Shown here one piece after another: positions 34,349 to 46,197 of a stretch of DNA of 64,000 nt. The first letter of the stretch is position 1. The number at the start of each line of letters is the position of its first letter. The stretch is from Glycine soja (Eukaryota; Streptophyta; Magnoliopsida; Fabales; Fabaceae). The notes under the pieces are model-generated. The model did no database searches and had not been told where the DNA came from. It saw only the letters and a list, made by a program, of their open reading frames with translations. Made by a program: the position numbers and the translations under genes. The stretch is from the NCBI RefSeq assembly GCF_004193775.1, contig NC_041006.1:18964093-19028092 (forward strand), written 5' to 3'.

Positions 34349-35928
34349 TGTGGAAGCAATGCTTTCCAAGTTTATTTTGATGATGCCAAAGACTCAAGTC
34401 AAGAATCAAGAGTCAAGCAAGTTTCAAGAATCAAAGAGTCGTTCAATCAAGAATCAAGATTCAAGTAAAGAATCAAGAGAAGACTCAATTAAGATAAGTA
34501 TTAAAAGAGTTTTTCGAAATATTGAATAACACAATTTTGTTCAAGAGAATTTTTCAAAGAAAAATCTTTTACCAAGAGTTTTACTCTGGTAACGATTACC
34601 AAAAGGCAGTAATCGATTACCAGTAGCCAACATTCTTTTCAAACTGATTTAAAAAAACTGTAATCGATTACCATAATCATGTAATCGATTACCAATGTTT
34701 TAAAACGTTAGATTTCAAATTTCAAGAGTCACAACTTGTGATAAAATATTTTTAAATCATTTCAAACTTGTGTAATCGATTACACAATACTTGTAATCAA
34801 TTACCAATATTTATAAATGTTTTGATTTTTAAATTTAAACATGAAGAGTCACATCTGTTGATGTGTAATCGATTACACTATGATGGTAATCGATTACCAG
34901 TGACTTATTTTGAAAAATAAATTACCAAAAGTCACAATTCTTAAAGTGACTTGTTTCTAAAGATTTTTTCAAGAGTCACAACTTTTAAAGTGACTAGTTT
35001 TCTAAAGAGTCACAACTATTAAAAAGTGACTAGTTTTGAAGAAATTGCCAAGAGTCATAAACTTTTAAATTGAGTCATCAAATGACTCTAAATATATGAC
35101 CATGGCACGAATTTTAAGAAGAAAACTTCCAGATTTCTTTCATTCATTCAAGAAAAGTTTATTGGCTAAAAACTTGTGCTATTCTTCTTCTTCATTACTT
35201 CTCTCTCTTGCTAGAAGAATTCAAAGGACTAACCACCTGAGAATTCTTTTGTTTCTTCCTTCTTCCTCTTGCCAAAAGATTCAAAGAACTAACCGCCAGA
35301 GAATTCTTTTGATTCTTCCTCTTCCCTTTAAACAAAAGATTTCAACGGACTAACCGCCTGAGATATCTTTTGTTTCCCCTTATAAAGATTCAAGGGACTA
35401 ACCGCCTAAGAATTCTTTGTCTTAACCCATTAGAGGGTACATCCTCTGTGGTACAAGTAGAGGGTACATCTACTTGAGTTGTAATACTGAGAACAAGAGA
35501 GGGTACATCTCTTATGGATCAGCTCAAGTGGAGGGTACATCCACTTTGTTGTTCAAAGATAACAAGGGAGGGTACATCCCTTGTGGATCTTAGCTTGTAA
35601 AGGATTTTACATGGTTATTGGAAATCTTAAGAACCGGTGGTTGCTTGGGGACTGGACGTAGGCATGGGTTGTTGCCGAACCAGTATAAATCTTGTGTTTG
35701 TCTTCTTCTTTGCTACACTCTTTATCTTTTCGTTGTGTACTTTTTATTTTCGCTTTACTTTTGTCTAAGTTATTGTTTCCGTTCTTTACTTTCTCATAAC
35801 TTAGTAGTAAAGCCTAATTGAATCTAGTAACATTAAGAAGGATAAATTTTTAATTAGTCAAGACACGTTCATAATTAATTTAACCCCCCCCCCCCTTCTA
35901 AATTATTCCGAGGCCACTTGATCCAACA
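34349..35928 (+). repeat. Element F 5' LTR (1580 bp)
   Basis: TGTGGAAGCAATG to GATCCAACA. Internal order: paired GTAATCGATTAC boxes (34589-34905), three AGTCAC/GTGACT inverted repeats (34930-35035), four repeats of the ACTAACCGCC-loop type (35221-35420), four or five GGGTACA-loop hairpins (35430-35585), then ACTGG...CCAGTATAAAT (35651-35690), where TATAAAT may be the TATA box. Compared with the 3' copy it lacks about 41 bp near 35150 and a 38-bp duplication. Confidence 0.95.
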
Positions 35929-35930
35929 AG

Positions 35931-35945
35931 TGGTATCAGAGCAGG
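35931..35945 (+). other. Element F primer-binding site
   Basis: TGGTATCAGAGCAGG follows the LTR after two bases. It is a standard copia site complementary to initiator tRNA-Met. Confidence 0.95.
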
Positions 35946-35978
35946 TTTCTTGAGAAAAGTCTCACAACTTCAAGATTC

Positions 35979-37067
35979 ATGGCCTCCTCAAATTCTCTGT
36001 TTCCCGAAGGAAACTCAATCCATAGGCCACACATCTTTAATGGTGAGGGTTACCACTGCTGGAAAACCCGAATGCAAATCTTTATTGAAGCCATAGACTA
36101 CAACATTTGGGAAGCCATAGAAATAGGACCTTATGTTCCCTCCATAATAGATAGAAGATCATCAATAGGCACAACAATAGAAAAACCTAGAGATAAATGG
36201 TCTGAAGAAGATAGAAGAAGAGTCCAATATAATCTTAAAGCCAAAAATATTATTACCTCTGCCCTAGGAATAGATGAATATTTTAGAATCTCAAACTGCA
36301 CAAGTGCTAAGGAGATGTGGGACACACTTCAACTCACACATGAAGGCACAACTGATGTTAAGAGATCTAGGATTAATACACTAACCCATGAATATGAACT
36401 CTTTAGGATGAACACAAATCAGAACATTCAAAGCATGCAGAAAAAATTCACACACATGGTTAATCACCTTGCCTCCTTAGGAAAAATCTTTCCTAATGAA
36501 GATTTAATTAATAAAGTTTTGAGATGCTTAAGTAGGGAATGGAAGCCCAATGTAACTGCCATTTCTGAAAGTAAAGATCTTTCTTCTATGTCTCTTGCCC
36601 CTCTTTTTGGAAAATTACAGGAACATGAGATGGAACTCCAACGACTAAATCAAAATGAAGAAACTGACAAGAGGAAACGAAGCATAGCACTCAAAGCCTC
36701 CTCCTCAATACAAGAAAAAGAAGAAGATGAAGAATCAGAAGATGAAGAAGACTTCTCACTCTTTGTGAAGAAGATTCATAAATTTGTCAAGAAAAGAAGA
36801 ATCGAGAGGCGTCAAAATTTCAACCATGGAAAAAGATTCCAAGAAGACTCTCCAACTCTTAGATGCTACAAGTGTAATCAACCCGGTCACATAAAGGCAC
36901 ACTGCCCCACAAATGAGTCATGGCCCGAGAAGAATGAGAAGAAAAGTCATGAAGAAAGAAGATCCAAGAAGGCGTATATTGCATGGGATGACAATGACTC
37001 ATCCGATGGTTCGGAGAAGGACATTAACCTTCTATCCAAGGACTATAAGAGCAATGAGAACATCTGA
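35979..37067 (+). CDS. gag: Gag of element F
   Basis: 362 codons from the first ATG after the PBS. N-terminal FNGEGYHCWKTRMQIFIEA and the UBN2-type helical core extend to about residue 225; a Lys/Glu/Asp-rich linker follows, with zinc knuckle CYKCNQPGHIKAHC at about 296-309, then a charged tail. The TGA stop at 37065-37067 is the first codon of the inserted gypsy LTR, so the native end is altered. Before the insertion the frame would have met a stop a few codons later. The N-terminal part is intact and could still form particles. Confidence 0.9.
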   Translation: MASSNSLFPEGNSIHRPHIFNGEGYHCWKTRMQIFIEAIDYNIWEAIEIGPYVPSIIDRRSSIGTTIEKPRDKWSEEDRRRVQYNLKAKNIITSALGIDEYFRISNCTSAKEMWDTLQLTHEGTTDVKRSRINTLTHEYELFRMNTNQNIQSMQKKFTHMVNHLASLGKIFPNEDLINKVLRCLSREWKPNVTAISESKDLSSMSLAPLFGKLQEHEMELQRLNQNEETDKRKRSIALKASSSIQEKEEDEESEDEEDFSLFVKKIHKFVKKRRIERRQNFNHGKRFQEDSPTLRCYKCNQPGHIKAHCPTNESWPEKNEKKSHEERRSKKAYIAWDDNDSSDGSEKDINLLSKDYKSNENI

Positions 37068-38041
37068 TGCAATCCTCCCTAGGAAGGGACCAGTCACTAG
37101 AGCCATGAGCAAGAGGCTCCAAGAGGATTGGGCTAGAGCTGCTAAAGAAGGCCCTAGGGTTCTCATGAACCTCTGGGTAGATTTATGATCCCACGGGCCA
37201 AGGTTGGGTCCAATTATCTTTGAACATATTAGACTAGGATGTCATTATATTTGGTCCTTGTATTTAGGGCTCCATAATCTAGGTAGGGAACCCTAGAAAT
37301 ATAGGATTTTTCAGCCCTTGTATTTTAGGGCACATAGACTAGTTTTTGTATTAGGGGTAGTTTTGTAATTTCACATGCACTAAGTGAATATTTGATGTAT
37401 GTATTGGGAAATAAATTTAATTGAATTGGTAGAAACCCAATCCAATTATATTTTAGAGGGAAAGATGAGCATTTGCTTACTACACCTCATTGCCACATCA
37501 TATAGTCACACTTTGTGCATGTCTTTCATGCTTTACATGCCTCATGACACCTAAACACACTTAGTCAAAAATCTTGAAATTAATCTTGGATTAGTGGGCT
37601 GAACCATAACTAAAATACACTAATCATAATTAGTTAAATTTTGGCTCCAAAGTTTGGCTCCACAAATTCAAGTGAAATTTGAATTGAAATTCAAATTTCC
37701 CTCCAATTTTGTGTGACACTTAGGCTATAAATAGAGGTCTTGTGTGTGCATTTTTTTCAACTTTGATCATTTGAAAATTAAACTTCAGATTTCATAGCTC
37801 TTTTAGAGCACAAAATTTTGTGCTCTTCTCTTCCTCTCCCTTCATTCATCTCCTTCTTCCTCCAAGCTCTTATCCATGGCCTCCTATGGTGGTGAGCTTC
37901 TTCTAGACTCATCTTCTCCTTGAAGTGGCGTCTCCTCTCTCTCTTCTTTCTCCATTCCGCTACCATTCATCTTCCAAGAAGCAAAGAAATCCATTGATGA
38001 AGAAGATCCTAGGCCTACAAGCTCCAATGGAGCTTACACCA
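37065..38041 (+). mobile_element. Gypsy solo LTR (977 bp), TSD ACATC
   Basis: TGATGCAATCC to GCTTACACCA, flanked by ACATC at 37060-37064 and 38042-38046. It is of the same family as the element D LTRs but in the opposite orientation. The insertion is younger than element F. Confidence 0.95.
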
Positions 38042-38479
38042 ACATCTCTCAAGAAGATTAAGCAAAAAGCAAAAGTCTGACTTCCATCTTTGAAGATCTA
38101 GGCACTTAAATCATGAAAAAGGTAACATCAAAGCCATTCTCTTTTAAATTAAGTTGGTTGAAACTTTCCTTTCAATTCACTTGTTATATGATGACTAACA
38201 AAATTTTATTTGTTTGTCTTGGTTGATTGCTATTGTGAGTTTATGCTTATATGTTTGATTGAGTTATTTTTCTTTCTCAAAGCATGAATTTTATTTTTTA
38301 AAACAAATATTTGATGATGTCTATGATTCTTGCATGATTTTTAATATGATATGTGAATTACTTGCTTAAGAGTCATTTATGAAGTTTTTTTTTTCAAAAA
38401 TCCATTATGTTATATATATTTATTTTCAGATATAAAGTATTTTTTTATTCTGAAAAATGTGTTATCAAGCATAAGCATG

Positions 38480-38826
38480 ATAAAGATATTGAGCATATAG
38501 GTTTCAGAGAAAATAATGTTTACATGATTGATATGAAACAAGAACTATCTGATTATGGGATTATATTAGACCATATTCCCATAAAAAGTGACAACACAAG
38601 CGCCATAAATATATCTAAGAACTCAATCCTCCACTCTAGAACCAAGCACATAGAAATTAGGCATCATTTTCTTAGAGATCATGTCCTAAAAGGTGACTGT
38701 GTTCTAGAATTTGTAGATACCAAAAACCAACTCGCAGACATCTTCACAAAACCACTACCCAAAGATTCTTTCTACGCCATTAGAAGAGAAGTACGACTTC
38801 TAGATGTTAGTGACTTAGACAAATGA
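38480..38826 (+). pseudogene. Element F RNase H C-terminal remnant
   Basis: The coding sequence includes [30 protein letters not shown] and QLADIFTKPLPKDSF, the standard copia RNase H end, closing with TGA at 38824-38826. The catalytic first half is missing. It is joined to 0.4 kb of AT-rich sequence (38047-38479) in place of pol. Confidence 0.9.
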
Positions 38827-39250
38827 TTTGTTTTATGTTATGATGTCTTGTGACTTATTTGATACATTTGCTTTTAGTATTTGCTACTTAGTTAATTATG
38901 ACTGAACATGGTGATTATATTTATTTGCTCTTGGTTGCTTATGATTATGTGTTTTTTAAAAACTTATTTATTTTGATGATATATGTCTAGTGGTATATAT
39001 ATTTATATTTGGTATTATGCTTTATGTATGTTTTAGAATTATTTATGTATGATTTTATTTTTTCACACACTTTGGCCTTTTTGATGTTGTCAAAGGGGGA
39101 GAGAAAATGGGTATTTTAGAAATCAAGATATTATATTTTCAAAACTTTAAAAATTAAGAATAAATTCCAAAAGAAAGGGCGAGAAAAAGATGAGTTAACG
39201 ATAGAACAAAACTTGCATGTATTCTCTTGATTTCAGGGTTGTCATCATCA

Positions 39251-39263
39251 AAAAGGGGGAGAT
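39251..39263 (+). other. Element F polypurine tract
   Basis: AAAAGGGGGAGAT abuts the 3' LTR. Another GGGGGAG lies near 39096, in keeping with Sirevirus-type multiple tracts. Confidence 0.85.
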
Positions 39264-40919
39264 TATGGAAGCAATGCTTTCCAAGTTTATTTTGATGATC
39301 CCAAAGACTCAAGTCAAGAATCAAGAGTCAAGCAAGTTTCATGAATCAAAGAGTCGTTCAATCAAAGCAAGTTTCAAGAATCAAAGAGTCATTCAATCAA
39401 GAATCAAGATTCAAGTAAAGAATCAAGAGAAGACTCAATTAAGATAAGTATTAAAAGAGTTTTTCAAAATATTGAATAGCAAAATTTTGTTCAAGAGAAT
39501 TTTTCAAAGAAAAATCTTTTACCAAGAGTTTTACTCTCTGGTAATCGATTACCAAAAGGCAGTAATCGATTACCAGTAGTCAACATTCTTTTCAAACTGA
39601 TTTAAAAAAACTGTAATCGATTACCATAATCATATAATCGATTACCAATGTTTTAAAATGTTAGATTTCAAATTTCAAGAGTCACAACTTGTGATAAAAC
39701 ATTTTCAAATCATTTCAACCTTGTGTAATCAATTACACAATACTTGCAATCAATTACCAGCATTTCTAAACATTTTGATTTTTAAATTTAAAGATGAAGA
39801 GTCACATCTGTTGATGTATAATCGATTACACTATGATGGTAATCGATTACTAGTGACTTATTTTAAAAAATAAATTACCAAAAGTCACAATTCTTAAAGT
39901 GACTTGTTTTTGAAGATTTTTTCAAAAGTCACAACTTTTAAAGTTACTAGTTTTCAAAAGAGTCACAACTTTAAAAAAGTGACTAGTTTTGAAGAAATTG
40001 CCAAGAGTCATAAATTTTTAACTTGAGTCATCAAATGACTATAAATATATGACCATGGCACGAATTTTAAGAAGACAACTTTCAGATTTCTTTCATTCAT
40101 TCAAAGCATTCTTCTAAGAGTTTTTGTTCAATACTTTCTTTATTCAAGAAAAGTTCATTCGCCAAAAACTTGTGCTATTCTTCTTCATCATTCCTTCTCT
40201 CTCTTGCGTGAAGAATTCAAAGGACTAACCGCCTGAGAATTCTTTTGTTTCTTCCTTCTTCCTCATGCGAAAAGATTCAAAGGACTAACCGCCTGAGAAT
40301 TCTTTTGATTCTTCCTCTTCCCTTTAAACAAAAGATTTCAAAGGACTAACCGCGTGAGATATCTTTTGTTTCCCCTTACAAAGATTCAAGGGACTAACCG
40401 CCTAAGAATTCTTTGTCTTAACACATTGGAGGGTACATCCTTTGTGGTACAAGTAGAGGGTACATCTACTTGGGTTGTAATACTGAGAACAAGAGAGGGT
40501 ACATCTCTTGTGGATCAGTTCAAGTAGAGGGTCCATCCACTTGGTTATTCAAAGAGAACAAGGGAGGGTACATCCCTTATGGATCTTTTCTTGTAAAGGA
40601 TTTTACAAGGTTATTGGAAATCTCAAGAACCGGTGGTTGCTTGGGGACTGGACGTAGGCACGGGTTGTGGCCAAACCAGTATAAATCTTGTGTTTATCTT
40701 CGTCTTCCCTACACTCTTTATCTTTCCACTGTGTACTTTTTATTTTCGCTTTACTTTTGTCTAAGTTATTGTTTCTTTTCTTTACTTTCTCATAACTTAG
40801 TAGTAAAGCCTAATTGAATCTAGTAACATTAAGAAGGATAAATTTTTAATTAGTCAAGGCACGTTCATAATTAATTCAACCTCCCCTTCTTAATTATTCT
40901 GAGGCCACTTGATCCAACA
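39264..40919 (+). repeat. Element F 3' LTR (1656 bp)
   Basis: Starts TATGGAAGC (terminal TG changed to TA) and ends GATCCAACA, then TSD CTCTA. Hairpins are best preserved here: CAAGTAGA/TCTACTTG around GGGTACA at 40450-40472, CAAGAGA/TCTCTTG at 40490-40510, and CTTGTAAA/TTTACAAG around GGAT at 40590-40609. Confidence 0.95.
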
Positions 40920-40924
40920 CTCTA

Positions 40925-41290
40925 GACATCATCTGCATGTCCTGGTAAAGTTGAGGGTGTCTACCCTGAGTGTTGTCCAGTAATTGTCAGCCCGCATCGC
41001 TTTGGTGGCTTGGGAGCATCCTCTGGTATGGAGACCACAAATTCCTTCGTGAAGTTCTCTCATGACATAGTCTGCCTATTGATTGTTTAGGCATTTGAGT
41101 ATGGGTGTTGTCAACCCTCTTTTGAATAGCTCACCATCAAGGATGGCATAGTAGCTGGCCTTCTGTTTGAGGTGTCTGGCTTCGTCCTTGTTTAGTGGTA
41201 GGATCCCCCAAATTAGGAAGTTCTTGTAAAGGGTCATCCAATTTGGTTCCTCCTCTTCTCTGACCATAACTTCCTCAGCATCTATGGTAG
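40925..41290 (-). pseudogene. T2 integrase, N-terminal part, broken
   Basis: On the minus strand: NWMTLYKNFLIWGILP, KQKASYYAILDGELFKRG, then a zinc-binding-type HEGICGLHTRG and TRTCR...C leading to the element F insertion. A TAG at 41076-41078 and other stops break it. It continues at 34343. Confidence 0.85.
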
Positions 41291-42257
41291 GAATTTAAAG
41301 CGTCTCCTAGATGATGGTCTTGAGGTGCCTGACCTTCTTGGTGTTGGCCAACTTAGGTCTTCTCCAGTATTGCTTTTCCTGACAATGTAGTACATTTCGA
41401 AACATTAAAAATTGTCGATGAGAGACTATGCTATGTAACAGTACTTGGGCAGCACTACTTCCATAGTTTGGTATGTGTTGACAACTTGTCCTTGGACAAG
41501 TTTCAAGTTTGTGTAGCATCGTAGTCGCTTGGCTCCGACTTCTCTTGCTAGCTTTAGACCTGTAATGAGCGCCTCGTACTCTACCTTTTTATTTGAGGCT
41601 CTGAAGTTGAGCTTGAGGGCTTGCTCTAGTGTGATATTGTCTGGGCCTTCAAGGATGATCCCTACCCCGCTTCCTCTTATGTTGGACGCACCGTCAACAT
41701 AAAGGGTCCACCAGTCTAGGGTGGTTGTGTCATTTCTACCAAATTCTTCCAAAAAGTCAACCATGAATTGTGTCTTCATGGGGCCGTGTGGTTCGTACTG
41801 AATGTCGAACTCTGGCAATTCGACGGACTAGGCCACCATCTTTCCTACGAGTTCAAGCTTTCTCAAAACCTTCTTAACAGGGTGGTTCGTCTTGACTACC
41901 ACTTGATGACTCTGGAAGTAAGGCCTAAGTCGTCGGGCCGAGGTGATGAGTGCTAGCGCCACCTTTTTGATCATTTGGTAGCGCTTCTCAGCGTCTTGGA
42001 TCATGCGATTCATAAAGTAGATAGGGAGTTGATGCTTCCCTTCCTCTTGTATGAAGGCTAAGGTGACGACTTTGTCAGCTATTGAGAGATATAGGAGCAG
42101 GGGTGCTCCTAGCCTAGGTCGACTCAAAACTAGGGATGTGGCGATGGTCTTCTTGAAAGCCAGGAAGACTTGCTCACAAGTCTTGTCCCATGAGAATGGC
42201 TCAGTTCTCTTGAGCATTTTGTAAAATGTCTTTGCCTTTTCGGCTAGCTTTGCGAGG
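41291..42257 (-). pseudogene. T2 RNase H and connection region, broken
   Basis: From 42217: RTEPFSWDKTCEQVFLAFKK, IYFMNRMIQDAEKRYQ; then EFDIQYEPHGPMKTQFMVDF at 41818 and the Tat-type RNase H DWWTLYVDGASNIRGSGVGI, EYEALITGLKLAREVGAKRL to 41500. Two long open pieces (42217-41828 and 41818-41426) are separated by a stop. It is interrupted on the right by the solo LTR 42263-46192. Confidence 0.85.
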
Positions 42258-42840
42258 AACTTTGTGGCGTCCCCAAAATAATGACTGGTTTAATAGTAAT
42301 GATTTAAATAACAAAAACCATGGTGATTTTTTTTTTCTTCTTTTTCTTTTTCATTTCTTTCTCTTTTCACAATAATTAAGTTCAGAAGGAAAATCATCAC
42401 TATAGAGTCTTGAATGGCCAGTTCACAACTCTATTCGGAGTCATTTCTTTCTGATCACTCATAACCTCTAAATATTTTGCTTTTTCAAAGGAAAGGTATG
42501 CCAACCATTACTTTAGGTCGTCATGTGAAAACAATAAAATAAAATATTGTCGGTAAACTCCTTTACAAATAAAGTTTGCTAATGCTTTCTTTTCAAATAA
42601 CAAGATTAAACATAAGTGCATTCATCATTTAAAGCTGTCCAAAATATGGGAGTTTTGCAAAATACATAGTGTCATCCAGAGCAAAGGTGTCCACTGTGGA
42701 GGCTTCAGCCACATGTATACAATCATCAAATTCCTATACAATAGGTCTACCCATACAAAAACAAAAGAGTAAACCTAACAGTCAGTCCTAGATACACCCA
42801 CCCTCAAAAAGTATATAAAACTGGTCCAATGAGTTGTCTA

Positions 42841-43272
42841 CTATGATGAAGAGCCTCCACTAATCGCCATCTCTCCAGGGCCACTATCCTCCGTAGAGTC
42901 TGCCTCAGATGCCAACATGACGTCCTCGGGAGAATCCACCTCGGGGAGTGGGTCCTCATCACCCTCTAGAAAGTCAAGAGCATCCACAGTAGGCTCAGGA
43001 GGTAGCTCCTTAGGATCCTCCTCAGGGTCTTCCTCGGATGACGTCACCTCGATCACTTGGATTGGCTCCACTAGACGGTATGGTGTAGGCGTGGGTAGTA
43101 TCCACTCCACAGTGCGCTGAAGCGTGCGCGCGGGTTCATCTGGATGCACCAATGAAATAGCTGTGAATCGAATCGTGCCCCGAAATTGGCACCTCGCATT
43201 GCCTTCGAGGGTCTCCCATGCTCCCTCTAGGCACTCCATCTCCACTCGATCATGGATTAGTTGCGCTGCCAT
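42841..43272 (-). CDS. Open frame inside the 3.9-kb LTR (143 codons), unknown function
   Basis: Same strand as the LTR. The N-terminal 70 residues are mixed and could fold (DRVEMECLEGAWETLEGN, RCQFRGTIRFTAISLVHPDE); the C-terminal half is strongly acidic and Pro-rich (EEDPEEDPKELPPEP). No catalytic motif is recognised. It stays open although the surrounding LTR shows no other frame of comparable quality. It could be chance, a fragment of a captured gene, or an LTR-encoded accessory protein. Confidence 0.45.
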   Translation of the reverse strand: MAAQLIHDRVEMECLEGAWETLEGNARCQFRGTIRFTAISLVHPDEPARTLQRTVEWILPTPTPYRLVEPIQVIEVTSSEEDPEEDPKELPPEPTVDALDFLEGDEDPLPEVDSPEDVMLASEADSTEDSGPGEMAISGGSSS

Positions 43273-43395
43273 CGTGATCTACAAGAAGAAAAGGAAAGGG
43301 GTAGACTCTTTCACGAGAGATCTAACTGCGGTAGCAACACAATGCATCCCATAACCACTACATGCAAGTAAAAGGGATATCTCAAGGCTTTTCAT

Positions 43396-43805
43396 CTCTG
43401 GTAATCGATTACATAGCCTTGGTAATCGATTACCAGAGGCCAAACTCGAATTACCCAGCCTCAGAACATAAAAACCTGGAAAATGCACTGTGTAATTGAT
43501 TACACATAACTGGTAATCCATTACCAGTGCCCTGTTCCTCTATGTAATCGATTACACAGCCTGGTAATCGATTACCAGAGGCCTCCACAACATGCTGCCT
43601 TCATTTCTAAGCCTGGTAATCGATTACGCCCCTTGGTAATCAATTACCAGAAGCCCTCTTAACTTCCTGATCTTGTTTTAAAGCCTGGTAATCGATTACA
43701 CTCCCTTGGTAATCGATTACCAGAGGCCATCTTAGCTTCCTGCCTTCACTTTTAAGCCTTGTAATCGATTACCCACCCTTGGTAATCGATTACCAGAGGC
43801 CATAT
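43396..43805. repeat. Array of paired GTAATCGATTAC palindromes
   Basis: Six pairs of 12-bp boxes at 43401/43422, 43492/43513, 43544/43564, 43616/43636, 43688/43709 and 43761/43782, separated by 20 or 21 bp within a pair. Pairs recur about every 72 bp in the right half, with GAGGCC-type spacers. Confidence 0.95.
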
Positions 43806-46101
43806 CACAGATATCACTCAAGATTCACAGCTGGCCAGCCACCACACAAGCCTCTTTGCTTTGTGGTCTTTGTTCTTTTATCGGTTGACTGCCAGGAGCT
43901 CGCCTGTTTAGGTACATCACAGGTTCTCACTGACTGACTATGCCCGGGTTGGGTCGGGATTGGTCAAGCTTGGTTTTGGGCAATAGCACCCCACCTGACG
44001 TCCCCAAGGTCTCCTAACCCCCGCGACATATCTCCAGGTACCACTCTGTGGTCAACGAATAAAAGTAGGAAGTCTCACCCTTCCACACTTCCTCATTTCA
44101 AGCTTGTAGGATTATGGGGTACCCATCACATGTGGTACTAGGTGGCGGTCGGGCGATAGTGCAAAACAGTTCTCCACATCCACAAATCACGTATAAACCC
44201 ACCATCCCCTGTTGCCCACCTCAACTGAGCTCACGTACTTCCACGTAGCTCTTATCCTCGTTCCTCTCTACGCCGGGTCCCCATCAATCCTCCCAAGCTT
44301 CCACAACATCCAAGTAATTCAACATCCAAGCATCATGAACTAACATAGCCAAGAAAACAGGGCAGAGGCAGAAAACTCTGCCCAAAACACAAACCAACAT
44401 CACAGCTTTTCACACTCAAATACCACAGTAATATTCTCCTCGTTCCAATTCATTAACCGTTGGATCGACTCGAAAATTTTACTGGAAGTCTCTAGCACAT
44501 AAATCTACATTATGACCGTTGGGATCTGCTAGAAAACGGCCAAAACCCACTCTGTACTACTCTTTCGACAACCAGCAAATACACAACACTTTCTACACAA
44601 AGCCAAAATTCTGCTGCACCTATTTGACAGCAAAATTCTGCATAAAGTGCAGATTTTCGAAATCACACTTTCCCTCATCCAATTTTGCCCAAATTGAATC
44701 CTACAAGTCCCAAATCATGTATCAATCATGTCTAAACCAAGGACAAGCTTCAGACCAAAGCAACTCAAAATCTAGGTATCTAAAACCCCTCAATTTAGTG
44801 GATTTTCAAGGTTTGAGAAGTGAAAATGAGAATGGGGTAAATTTGGAGCAAAGTGTCACCTCACACAAGCCTATAACCTTAATCTAAACTTGCTCAAACT
44901 GGTTTTACGCCTAAAATTCCACCAAATCAAAATTTGACTCCTCAACACCCAATTTTACCCTAGAAATGGCTCTTGCCTTCACTTTGGTCATTTGTTTTTC
45001 TCTCTTGCACAGCCCAAGCTTTCTCATAAGTCTTAAATGACATTTCAAACTAGGATTAACTCCCTTTAACCTCCAAATACCACTAAATCCCGATTTGGCC
45101 TTCCAACTCTCAATGCCTCACTTTTTTTCCACTCATAACACTACATTCTCACTTTCTAACCCTAGGTCAACTCTACCCTTCATCTCTAGCAGTTTTCCAT
45201 AAGCAATTTCAGCACACAAACATCACAAGCATCATCATAAAAACCCTAAAACAGAATGGGTAAGCTTGACTCACAACAAACATGACAAGTTCAACATGCT
45301 TTCATCAAATCTCTTCACAAATAACTATCATAAAGCATAAACCTAGTAAAACTACCCATCATATCTCCCAAAACCCAATACCCACGAAAATCAAGTGAGA
45401 AAGAAGTCTACCCAAACCTGAAATTTCGAAGTCCCACACGTAGAGATGCGCTTCACGACTCCGGAAATGCCTTCCTTTCGCGATTTGGGGCAGAAATGGT
45501 GTGCAAAGTTTGGAGCTTTGTTGGGCAACAATGGTGGATGAGAGAAAAGAAGAAGAAGGCTACGTGAGAGAGAGGGAGAAAGCTTCTGAAATTTTGGGGC
45601 TGAGTGAGGAGAGAGAATACAACTTTTTGGTTTAAAAAGGATTTTCTCTTTTCTTATTATTTTATTTTTCAAAAGCACTTGCCACGTGTCCCATATTGAG
45701 TGGAACAAAAAGGGCCCACCTTTTTCTCTTGATGTGACTCATGCTCAGCCACATGAAGAGAAAAATCTGACCTTTCGGAACGCTAAAATCCTGCCTCGGT
45801 TTGTGTGTCGTTTCTCTGGTCCCAGTCCCTTGCGTTTCTCTGCACTCGTCGGGGCCAATTTTCGAAAGTAGGTAATATATATATCAAAACGCTTAGAATA
45901 AAACCCCGAGCGTGATTCAGAGGTTGGTTTTGTTAAATTTTAAGTTGCATGCAAAACGATGATTTTTAGACTAATTAATTGAGAATTAACCTATAATCAT
46001 CCAGTTATGGATTTCTCTTCCTTAATTAGCCTAACCCGCGTATCTTGCCCCCACTATTCCTACTTCTACCAGGAATATATATGCATATACACTAAATAAT
46101 A

Positions 46102-46130
46102 CATACATATATATATATATATATATATGT
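46102..46130. repeat. AT dinucleotide microsatellite
   Basis: ATACATATATAT-type run within the large LTR, close to its minus-strand start. Confidence 0.95.
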
Positions 46131-46197
46131 ATATAATCATTCAAAAAGCACCGTTTACAAAAATTTCGGGTAGAAATTTCCAGGATGTCACAAACTA

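Larger units (their letters stand above)
34349..40919 (+). mobile_element. Copia element F (Sirevirus-type gag), pol mostly deleted, TSD CTCTA
   Basis: Two LTRs (34349-35928, 39264-40919) with CTCTA at 34344-34348 and 40920-40924. PBS, gag, an RNase H remnant and a polypurine tract lie between them. The protease, integrase and most of RT are missing. A gypsy solo LTR (37065-38041) sits after gag. F is inserted in the integrase of T2. Confidence 0.95.
42263..46192 (-). mobile_element. Large solo LTR (3930 bp), TSD AACTT/AACTA
   Basis: TGTGGCGTCCCC to CAGGATGTCACA on plus, i.e. TGTGACATCCTG on the minus strand. The flanks AACTT (42258-42262) and AACTA (46193-46197) differ at one base, and the T2 RT frame joins across them. 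The length and ends suit the long LTRs of Tekay/Del chromoviruses; this assignment is tentative. It contains an open frame (42841-43272), a palindrome array (43396-43805) and a TA microsatellite. Confidence 0.85.

Noticed and set aside
35096..35353. Small open frame with a repeated RRIQRTNHLRILL-like pattern, as a peptide gene
   Set aside because: It lies in the hairpin-repeat part of the LTR, and its repeats follow the ACTAACCGCC-loop DNA repeat. The homologous LTRs do not keep it as a frame of the same form.
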